DNA of 64,000 nucleotides from the NCBI GenBank assembly GCA_963920525.1, contig OY986435.1, positions 222,185,899 to 222,249,898 of the forward strand. The letters run 5' to 3'. This DNA comes from Dichetophora obliterata (lineage: Eukaryota > Arthropoda > Insecta > Diptera > Sciomyzidae). This document shows positions 55,622-64,000 of the stretch, in pieces (the first letter of the stretch is position 1; every line of letters starts with the position of its first letter). A program made the translations under genes and the position numbers. The notes under the pieces are model-generated. The model was not told the origin of the DNA. It saw only the letters and a list, made by a program, of their open reading frames with translations, and searched no databases.

Positions 55622-57118
55622 ATGGATTGTGAAAAATTTCATGATAAAAGAAGGACTAGTGAACTTCTCTATGTCCTTGATCAAAAAATGATATATAAGA
55701 AAAAATCCACTTATAAAACGACCTGCAAAGCAAGAGTTAATCTTTTGTCTGAAGGAAAATGCGTTCTTGCACTAAACTACGTAGATCATAGTCATGAGAA
55801 CGAAGAGGAAGTTTACAAAGAAATCAAAGCCTAAAATGCCATTAAATAAGATTGTACGCATATTGCGGGCACTTTAGGCGGCGGAATAAACACAATGAAT
55901 ATTATAAAAACTGCTTTTCGCACCAATTGTGAAAGGTAAGTCAGATTTATGTAATTTTTATGAATAGAATGGGTCATTTTCAATAATCATTTATTTTCAA
56001 GACACCAAGAAGAAACAAAAAACATAGCATTTTCAAAGGTGAGAAGAGGACTGCAATATATAGCTAGTAAATCCGTTATTGCTTCACCCATGAGTGCTAT
56101 ACAAGTCGTTGAAACATTTAATTTAAAGGCAGGTTGGAACAATTTTGGAATAACAAAAGACGAAGCAAATCCTAGAGCATTTTACACGGCGTGTATATCA
56201 GAAGAAAATTTTGCCTTTTGTTTATTTTCTTCTTTAAGATTCTTTATTGATCTTATAAAAAATCAAATTCCGCCAACAAATAGGACAATGCTTATGGATG
56301 CAACATTCAAAATTGTTCCACAATGATGCTTCAAGAAATTACTTATTATATATATCGAGTGTTTTAATTAGGTAAACTTATAAATTAAAATATTTTAATT
56401 TAATTCAACCATGCAGAAAAACTTAATTTTCTATAGATATTTCCAGTATCTTTCATCTTAATAGACAAGAAATCTAAAATTTGTTATGAATACATACTTC
56501 AATACATTAAAAATAACGTATTTGATATGAATCCAGCAGTATTCATAACAGATTACGAATGCAGCTTAAGGCAAGCTGTAAAAAGCGTTTATCCTCTTTC
56601 AAGAAACGTTGGCTGCTGGTAAGTATTACTAAAATAAAAGAACAAAATTTCAGTTTTAAGCTCAAGTTTTTTGAAAATTTGTTTGTAGGTTTCGATATGT
56701 TGCCAAAAAAAGGAAAAAATATAATATTGAAAGAGATTCCAAAATTGAAGAAGCCACCCGTTTATTGGAACAAGAACAAATAACAGTGGCCACATTTCTT
56801 GCTAGAATGGTTTTCAAAACCAACGGAATATGCATTGATGTGATCCCTAGCGATGACGTTTTTGAAACAGAGGAAAAAGAGGTAGATGATGAAGAAACCT
56901 TAATAGGAGAGACATCAGTGCCTAATGCCAGTGACTACTACTGTGTTGTTTGCACAGAAAAAAGTGCAAATATAGTTTTTCTACCTTGCAAGCATTTAAA
57001 AATATGTGACGAATGTAATCTTAAAATGCTGGCAGACGCCACTTCCAAAGGGTTGCAAAATTACAACTGCCCTTATTGTAGAATCATTGAACAAGACACT
57101 ATTCAAGTGTTCGTCTAA
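55622..57118 (+). pseudogene. MULE transposase: FLYWCH-like domain, partial transposase core, C-terminal RING finger
   Basis: Four exons are inferred: 55622-55935, 56002-56371, 56437-56618 and 56689-57118. Introns of 65-70 bases each start GTAAGT/GTAAAC and end in AG. Exon 1 begins MDCEKFHDKRRTS and holds a FLYWCH-like Cys/His segment (YKTTCKARV, then VDHSHENEEE). Exon 2 has the start of the MULE transposase domain (RTMLMDATFKIVPQ, first catalytic Asp). Exon 3 has FITDYECSLRQA (second Asp) and ends NVGCW. Exon 4 has no clear third catalytic acid. Instead, after an acidic linker, comes a C3HC4 RING of the IAP type: YCVVCTEKSANIVFLPCKHL, KICDECNLKM, NCPYCR, ending in IQVFV. Two TAA codons (55832 and 55850), a TGA (56324) and a TAG before intron 2 break it, so it is dead. 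About 430 codons. Confidence 0.7.
55936..56001 (+). other. Intron 1 of the MULE gene (66 bases)
   Basis: GAAAG followed by GTAAGTCAG at the donor and TTATTTTCAAG at the acceptor. Joining gives an open frame (TNCERHQEETKN) across the junction. Confidence 0.7.
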
Positions 57119-57903
57119 TATATTTTTTAGCTCTTCAAAGGTAAATTTGTTTAATACTTCTGTTTAGGTTTGTTAATTATTTCATACTACTGCTTATTTT
57201 TTATATGTTAAACTATTTGTTAAATGCATCTTTTGTATTAATGTTTGTACTAGAATTTGTTAAATAAAAACTTTTTTAATAACTGCATACTTTGAAAATA
57301 AAAAAACTTTAAATTTGGTAAGATAAATAACATAATTGATAGAAATGGCATGCGAAAATTAAACTGCACTTCACAAGCTCTCTTACGAGTAAGAAAATGC
57401 ACTTCACAAGCTCTCTTACGAGTAAGAAAACAACTCTTTGAAATTAAATTTATTGTAGGGGGTCATTCTTCATAAATTTTGGGGTGCTATTTTCTTAATA
57501 TTGGGTAGTTCATCCCAATGGAGAGCATTTTCGCGCAGCCTTTTAAAAAACAGACATATTTAAGTTTGGGGCCTTATTGCATCATATAGGGTTTTATTTC
57601 ATAAGAACTTGTTCTAAAAATAAAATAAAGCCCTCATTTTGGAGCCTTATTTCATTTTAAGTTGGGGCTTTATTTCGTAGGGTGTTATTTCATAATGAAA
57701 TAAAGCCCCATATTTGGGGCTTTATTTCCTTTTAGTTTTGGGGCCTTATTTCCTGGGGCCTTATTTCACAGAGCCAACAAAATTATCAAAATTGTATTTT
57801 TTATTTCTTACACACAATTACATAGTGGTTTATTCAAAATAATAAAAACAAAGAGGTTTATTGTTTGCTCGTGCAAAATCATTCATTTCGTCCTCATAAC
57901 TTA

Positions 57904-58313
57904 CAGTCCACCCTAAACAAGTGCGCGTGCGTGGTTTAACTGTCAAAATCAGCTCATGCACATACATTTTGTATGAAGCCTACCGAAACACGCACCGGAC
58001 TACCGCAACATGAATCGAATTTCCAATTTTGACAGTGCGTTCGGATGTGAAGTTGGCTGCATAAGACCAAAGTATTAGAACAAAGAGCAATCAGCTGCTA
58101 TTAATTAATTAATCTCAATTGCAAATGGAAGTATTTGCAATAAAAATAGACTTTTACACAATACTAAAAGTTTTTTAAGATTTTTAAACCATCAGACTGA
58201 GCTGGTTCGAGAGCAGCAGTTTTTCCGCAGCGCACTTGTTTAGGTCAAGCGTAAAATAAAGTTGCGTGGCGCTTGGGTACGCAGCGCAACGCGCACTTGT
58301 TTAGCGTGCACTG
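57904..58313. mobile_element. Harbinger-like MITE with TTA duplication
   Basis: The ends are CAGTCCACCCTAAACAAGTG and, reversed, CAGTGCACGCTAAACAAGTG, both continuing CGCGT. TTA flanks both sides (57901-57903 and 58314-58316). Confidence 0.7.
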
Positions 58314-58642
58314 TTAGTTTTTGCACTAGATCTGCTTCAATATTTAATAAGGCCATAGCATTTCATCGCTCCTCTCCATTGTTGCCCGTAAATAGTTTCT
58401 AATTCATTTTAATGTAGAAAACGAGCATTTTCATAAAAAGTTCCCTGTTTTTTTTTCCTCTTCCTTTCAGTCTTCATAGAACTTGGGCGTTTTTTGAATG
58501 TGTATGAATGACAAATGTCGTCCGCAAACGAATAGATTGGATTATGTGTCAACGAACGAAAGTAGTTTATAAAAACCAGAAACAAGGTTGGCAGTACGTA
58601 TTAAAGGTCTGCAGCGAGCCATCCGTTCTACTTGTACAAACA
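58314..58642. other. No recognised gene
   Basis: An 84-codon frame begins at 58508 but runs into the hAT element at 58651, and shows no motif. Confidence 0.4.
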
Positions 58643-59033
58643 GATATAACCAGTGTGACCAGAGTGGAATATTATATTCCACTTTGGCATATTTTAGCTT
58701 CGGGAAGCATATTTTTTTTTATAAAAATATGCAGCATAAAAAGTGGAATATTTTTCGTATGATTATATTTTTCAAAATTCACAAAAATTGCAATAAAAAA
58801 ATGTCTCTTTGGTTACTAAATGGGGTTTTTTTTGGCTATCTCTGAACCACCTTGTAAAAAGCAATATAAGGAATTCATTTTGTGGTTAACTTCTTCGTTG
58901 TCAATTTTATTGCAATTCATGTAATAACTTCACGCAGCTTAAAAAATGAAGTAAATTTGATTATATGTTTGTTTGGTTAGATTTTTTTATGGATTATGTT
59001 ACAGCAGTAAGTAATTTACCTAAGAAATTATTA

Positions 59034-59373
59034 GGGGTATTCACGATGTATTATATTTTCCCTTGTATTGTGTATTTTTGATAAATTTGATATTTATAGT
59101 AAATTTTTTAATATAACAAAAACAAAATTCAGTTTTCAAAATACAACCCTGTGGAAAATATACAAGTTGTGTATTAGATCACCTGATTGTGTAAGCATTT
59201 GTACTCAGCATGGAGCAAGCTAAAGGCTACACTGTGAGTTTATTTAATAAAAATTAATATAATTGATTTTAAAAATACAAAATGTACTTTACTGAAGGTT
59301 CGATCACAATAAGTTGTAAGTATTGTAAATTTTGCAAAAATTTATCACAAATGCACCACATCGTGAATACCAC
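59034..59373. mobile_element. MITE with GGGGTATTCACGAT ends inside the hAT element
   Basis: The left end is GGGGTATTCACGATGT; the right end, reversed, GTGGTATTCACGATGT. TA flanks both sides (59032-59033 and 59374-59375). Same terminal word as the foldback MITE at 3664-3947, but an unrelated interior. Confidence 0.75.
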
Positions 59374-59396
59374 TATTATTGCTAACAATAGCTATT

Positions 59397-59795
59397 TCTT
59401 TTAACTATTTTAAAATGTGGATTCAAAACAATAAAGCAGAAAAAAAAGTTATTGATCAAAGTTCGGAATCTGAAGATTTATCAAAATTTGTGCTTTTCTC
59501 GCTTAGCTTACCATTTAGTAATGCTGAGGTTGAGAACATTTTTAGTTATATGAATCTTTCTTATTTAAACGAAAATTCGAAATAGAATGCAAAAAAACTC
59601 TTAAATAATTTGTTGAATGTAAAAACATGGCTACATACTCAAAAAAAGTGTTGTAGTGCCTATCAAATACCAGATAGCTTAATAAAAAAATTAAGAAATG
59701 CGAATTTCTATGATAATAATACAAGCAACAATTTAAGAATTGACCTCGAAGATGCGCCTGAATTTAAGTTTTGTATATTGTTTATCGTTACTTAA
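59397..59795 (+). pseudogene. C-terminal hAT dimerisation region
   Basis: FSLSLPFSNAEVENIFSYMN is the standard C-terminal hAT dimerisation signature. After the stop at 59583 the reading goes on in a second frame (LLNNLLNVKTWLHTQKKCCSAYQIP, then LIKKLRN), also found in the hAT remnant at 61038-61335. The catalytic part and the BED finger are missing. Confidence 0.7.
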
Positions 59796-60420
59796 AATTC
59801 AAAAAACCATAATGTTTATAATTTTTTATAGGAGAAGAAAATAAATGTAAGTGCTATAGTAATCAAATAAATAAATGTTTTTAAACTTGCTTCTGTATTT
59901 TTTTTATATGCATATTTAGACTTATTTAGATAGAATATCTTTGAAATTGAAAGTGGAATATTTTTGTGGGATATAAAAGTTGAAAGTGGAATATTTAGCA
60001 TATTTTTTTTTAACAAAAAGCATATTTTTTCAAAAATCTTCTGGTCACACTGGATATAACAAGTAAAAACCTGATACTATTGGTACAAATACAACAAGGA
60101 GTAGAACAGAACATATACTTATATGCTTTGGAATGAGCTGAGAGCTTATCATCTCTTTCTCTGGCTCTCATTATAGTGTAAGCTTTTTTTCTCTTTATCT
60201 GTTCCACTAAGTGGAGTATTTGTTTTAATCCTTTTTTAAATGGATATATCCATTCAATATGGATATTCCAGATCGTTCTCTTTGTATTGATGTTGTGTTT
60301 TTCTATTTCTATTCTACTAAAAGAAAGTAATGGTGAGTGTCTTTCTGTGCGTTTTTCATATTTTTGGCAAATTTAAAACATAAAAACGTACTTAAATGCA
60401 TTGTACTTATATAAACTGTT

Positions 60421-61599
60421 CAGTGTTGCCAACAATTTTTTACAAAAAAAGCTAAAAGGCAAAAAAAAAAAAGCTAATAAAAGCTAAAAAATAAATTAAA
60501 AAAGCTAAAAAAAAGCTAAAAAATAACAAGTAGAAAAAAAGCTAAAAATTAAAAAACCTTATATTTCAGTTTTCTCAAACAAAAACGTTTTAATAAAAAC
60601 AAAACAATAACATAAATTTAAAATCACATGGTTTTGACTAGCTAAAACATAAATAACAATTCATTATTTTAAATAATCCAAGTTCTTAATTACTTTGGTA
60701 AAAATCACATAAAAATCATAATAAAATAATATTTATATATTAATATAAATAATATAAATGTAGAATAATATTGTCAGTTTACTGAAAAAATACTTTTCCT
60801 TTTTTTTATAAAAGTAAGTTTAAAAAAGGCAGTAAAAGTTTTTAATTTAAAGGAAAAATTTTACAAAACATCCGCTTTCTTAAGCCAACGATGTAATTAA
60901 AAAGAAAACAAGAACGGTTAAAGCGGTCTTCATAATTTAAGCCAAGAGATAAAAATATTTTTTAACTTCAATGTATTCATTAACGAAAGCATAGGACCAA
61001 AATAAAATTACAAGTGGTTAAATTAATAAATCTATATTTATAGATCCAAAACTATATCGAATAAAACTTCCTCATCGTCAGATGAATCATTCTGTGAATA
61101 CACTGACATACGCTTTTGAAAAAATTTTTATAACTCTTCTGTAATTTGAAAATCATGACAGCATTTTTTTAATCTTTTAAGTGAACATCTTACCATTAGA
61201 AGTGCATTGAGCATTTGTAGTTTCATTTTGTTTCTATGTTTTGTTTTAACTATGTTCATAGCACTAAAAATGCGCTCAACTTCAGCATTGCTTAATGGCA
61301 AGATAAGAAAATTAAATACAAAATTTACTAATTAATAGCAGTGGTGCATTCAATACGGGTGGTCTCAAAAAAGTTCTACTCACACAGGGTGCAATGAAGT
61401 AGTAAAAAAACTAGTACACATTATAAAACATGTAAGCGATTATCAGTCAGGATGTTCAAATTTATTTTTAAACTTTTTAATATCTGTTTAAATTAAAAAA
61501 AAAGCTAAAATAAAGCTAAAAGCTAAAATCAAATTTTCAAGCTAAATGGCAAAAAATAAAGCTAAATCTAGCTCTTAAAAAGCTAACTTGGCAACACTG
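60421..61599 (-). mobile_element. hAT element with 8-base duplication AAACTGTT
   Basis: The ends are CAGTGTTGCCAAC and, reversed, CAGTGTTGCCAAG. AAACTGTT flanks both sides exactly (60413-60420 and 61600-61607). Inner flanks on both sides are made of AAAAGCTAAAA words. Its terminal repeat is close to that of the hAT at 58651 (CAGTGTGACCAG), so the two may be related. Confidence 0.88.
61038..61335 (-). pseudogene. C-terminal hAT dimerisation region
   Basis: On the minus strand NFLILPLSNAEVERIFSAMN is a clear hAT dimerisation signature. It is followed by KHRNKMKLQMLNALLMVRCS, LKKCCHDFQI, and an acidic tail (NDSSDDEEVLFDIV). One TAA interrupts after ITEEL. The rest of the transposase is absent. 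Confidence 0.75.
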
Positions 61600-61607
61600 A
61601 AACTGTT

Positions 61608-62418
61608 TCTTTTGTTGTTGTTTATTTCGCTCTTTATTCTTTATGCTTGCTACGTCACATACTCCAGATGTTCTAAATAAAGATAACAGTATTATCGATA
61701 TATCTGTTTGTTCTGTATGTGCTCAAACTAGTATTTTTGATACTTGGTAATTTCACTCTCTCATACTTATTCCATCGTTATCTAAAAGAGAAATATTCCA
61801 TGCATACTCAATGCTTAGAGAGCGAAACAGATACAAGTAAGTATAAGAAAAAATAACAACATACAACTGGTGTACTTGGATGGTTCTTTGCAGAGCTTTA
61901 GTACGTATAACCGAACCCTGCAGTACTCCTGCGTTTTTCTTAAAACACGTTTTTCTCAAAATAACGTTTTTGGAACTTGTTGACGTAATTACGAAAAAAC
62001 TATTGAACCGATCGGGCTCAAATTTTGACATATTCTTGTACGTATGGGCATTTCCACAGAAAAGTCTACGTGACCAAAAAATTAAAACTTATTAAAATCT
62101 TATTATATTATGATACCATCTAAGTGGAGCAATGTTGATATAACATTGTATACCCTCGAACTACAATGAAAATTTAACGAACCAGATCAAAAATCCTAAT
62201 AAAAAAAAAACAGAGAAGACTTATAAATTTGAGCACTTGCAAAATAAGCTTATGTCGCAGAGAGTATATTTAACTACGGAACGTCAAGCATTCGTAGAGT
62301 GTTTGGATGTGATCATAGGTTGCACGTTGACTTAAATCATATTAAAAAAAATATTGAATGACATTTGAAGCGAAGATTATTTTTAGAAATGAGAATAAAA
62401 ATCAGATACAAATAGAAC
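61608..62418. other. No recognised gene
   Basis: Nothing coding recognised. Frames at 61753-62031 (minus) and 61880-62095 (plus) overlap and carry no motif. Confidence 0.4.
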
Positions 62419-62426
62419 GTGCAACC

Positions 62427-62892
62427 CATGGCAGAATAACCAGGTAGGCTCACTAGAAACATGCTCTCTACGACAAATAAAACAATAACAAATGCGTAGC
62501 TATAATGTCAAAATATATTTTGTCAATTCAAAGCAGCCGTACATAGCGACACAAACAAATTGGTTACTGAACATTCTTACTAGTAGTCAAATGAAAATTT
62601 TATTAAAATTTAATTTTTATTTGCTTTGTTTACAGCCAAAATACAATTAATTCTGTATTATAGCTATAAACACAGCTCATTTTATTAAATTTGTAATGAT
62701 TTTTATAATATTTCTTATATTTTCACACAAAAAATCTGGGTACTCGCTTTATTTATACGGTTACGAGTAAATTATACATCCATATGGCTGAACGAATAAA
62801 AATAAATTGTCAATAGTGACATTATAGCTACGCCAATGTTTTGCTCTCGTTTTTTGCTCTCCGAATTGCATCTACCTGGTTATTCTGCCATG
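62427..62892. mobile_element. hAT MITE with 8-base duplication GTGCAACC
   Basis: The ends CATGGCAGAATAACCAGGTA match over 21 bases with the complement on the right. GTGCAACC flanks both sides exactly (62419-62426 and 62893-62900). A GCGTAGCTATAATGTC word is mirrored further in. Confidence 0.85.
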
Positions 62893-62900
62893 GTGCAACC

Positions 62901-64000
62901 TATAACTTCATCGCGTTCTAGAAATTAACCTATAGTAATAAAACTAATTTTCTGTTTGTTTGTTTGTTTGGCCTTTATAAAAATCTAAACGGCTCAACGG
63001 ATTTTGCTCAAACTAGGTGTACATATTAAGTGCATCCCAACTTAAAATGTTAAATACTTAGTTTTTGCCACGCCCCCTCTAAAATTTTTCAACTAACGGT
63101 AATTTTGTTATTATAAAACTTAAAAGATTTTTGTGTATATAATTTTAAAAAAATTATGTTATTTCGACATCAAAAACACTCACATATCTTCAAAATTGGA
63201 GAAATTTTCAGTACAATGACTTTTTCTTAAAACATCGTTGCCTAAGAATGAGAAAAAAAACGACATGTAAATCAAAGTTTGGTCTTTCGAAGCAAATATC
63301 TCCGCTGTCCATTAATATATTTCATTCAAATTTTTTTTGTTCAAAAGTTCAATAAAATCACTTCACACAAATAGGTTGAAATGTACCGTTAAGTCAGTGT
63401 ATATATGTTTTATGATTATGTCAAAAAAGGTCCAAAATATTGACTTTTTACTCAAAAAATGACTCAAAAATTGTTGTTGTTGTCAAAATTAAATCAATTA
63501 AAAATAGCAAACCTGACAACCTTTCATATGACATAGCATTTATTTGCAAAAATTCCTCCAGCTAAGCTCAAAAATTATTTTACTGTTTTTGTCATCAAAA
63601 CAACAAGGGTACCCCTTTGATTTTTTGCGCGAAATTTATTTTTTCCAAAATGTTGTTTTTATATTTTTTACAAAAAAGTCAAGTCTCAAAAATAATTTAT
63701 GTGAAAAATCTACCCCAATATCTCTTTCCAATCAAAAGCTATGGCTTAAAATCTTATATTATTACGCTTCGTTACTTATATTATTTAAACCCTTCTGAAA
63801 AAGTTTGTGTACAAAAAGTCTTGCCCAATTCAGAGAGTAATGCAAATTTTATAATCCAAGTCCAAAATCAGTTCAGTTTTTTGTAACGCAGCGCCAGCAC
63901 ATATTTTTGCTTAAATTTTTAAATCTTTAGGGTCGATTGTTGTAATTGCTTTTACTTAATATAGTGCAACTTCTTAATTAATACGCAAATATAAAAAACT
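62901..64000. other. No recognised gene; possible Helitron 5' scrap at 62950
   Basis: (TGTT)n at 62955-62970 followed by CTAAACGGCTCAACGGATTT and GCCACGCCCCCTC (63068) resembles the opening of the Helitron repeats elsewhere in the window. The rest is A+T-rich with a short TTG run at 63472-63482. Confidence 0.35.

Larger units (their letters stand above)
55166..57775 (+). mobile_element. MULE (Mutator-like) element with its own gene
   Basis: AACAAAATT flanks both sides exactly (55157-55165 and 57776-57784), the 9-base duplication of Mutator-like elements. The ends are GGCTCTATGAAATAAGGCCC and, reversed, GGCTCTGTGAAATAAGGCCC. The arms (about 300 bases each) consist of the phrase GGGGCCTTATTTCAT in direct and inverted copies. 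Between them is a plus-strand, multi-exon transposase gene. A 33-base tandem duplication lies at 57365-57430. Confidence 0.9.
58651..60052 (+). mobile_element. hAT element with 8-base duplication GATATAAC
   Basis: The ends are CAGTGTGACCAGAGTGG and, reversed, CAGTGTGACCAGAAGAT. GATATAAC flanks both sides exactly (58643-58650 and 60053-60060). The words GTGGAATATT and AGCATATTTTTT recur near both ends. It keeps only the last part of a transposase gene and contains a younger MITE (59034-59373). Confidence 0.88.

Noticed and set aside
56559..56783. 74-codon plus-strand frame over intron 3 of the MULE gene
   Set aside because: It is in another frame from the exons on both sides. The spliced join (GCW, then FRYVAKK) gives the continuous transposase-to-RING reading.
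1..64000. CRISPR-like arrays among the many short repeats
   Set aside because: The repeats are irregular, occur in both orientations and lie in transposon arms of a eukaryotic genome; no spacer-repeat regularity or cas gene exists.

Overview
The window looks like chromosomal DNA of a fly, probably a higher (cyclorrhaphan) dipteran with a large, repeat-rich genome; a tephritid-like fly is a guess. The reasons are strong A+T bias, introns of 54-71 bases, eukaryotic splice and polyadenylation signals, and a dense, nested load of animal transposons (BEL/Pao, piggyBac, pogo/Tigger, hAT, MULE, Helitron, LINE, Harbinger-like MITEs). There is no operon structure, tRNA, rRNA or CRISPR array.

Host genes are few. 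(1) At 18075-18251 on the minus strand is the first coding exon of a fatty-acid amide hydrolase (FAAH2-like) gene; its other exons are not in the window, so its first coding intron exceeds 18 kb and is filled with transposons. (2) At 40980-42305 on the minus strand is an intact, intronless mitochondrial class III CoA-transferase, orthologous to human SUGCT. (3) At 53907-54133 and 54751-54980 is a tandem pair of two-exon microprotein genes (51 and 54 residues). Each has a 14-base first coding exon, a phase-2 intron and a C-terminal membrane segment; I do not recognise the family.

Layout. 1-8900: MITEs and foldback elements, then a LINE tail. 9119-17694: one old hAT (TTF/ZMYM1-like) element split by a LINE (about 9870-15920), which itself holds a hAT MITE (11713-12345) and a Helitron (12356-14071); the 3' half of the hAT holds two nested MITEs. 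18075-19560: FAAH2 exon and its 5' region. 21160-22080: a MULE-type MITE. 22230-32573: a Helitron-derived block carrying a young BEL/Pao retrotransposon (22591-28935, identical 170-base LTRs) and a tandem array. 33743-38080: a piggyBac element that has lost the C-terminal half of its transposase and hosts a near-intact Tigger element (33975-36202). 40980-42305: SUGCT. 43094-44786: a tandem repeat and unassigned DNA. 44787-48180: an element with TA duplications, then Helitron-derived repeats. 48200-52748: nested palindromic elements. 53907-54980: the microprotein pair. 55166-57775: a MULE with a FLYWCH-like domain, a partial MULE transposase and a C-terminal IAP-like RING finger. 57904-62892: MITEs and two small hAT elements that keep only the C-terminal part of a transposase.

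The host genes show no common pathway. The main story is the order of insertions, which can be read from target-site duplications (TSDs). All calls come from reading the sequence by eye; family names rest on motifs, terminal repeats and TSDs, not on a search.
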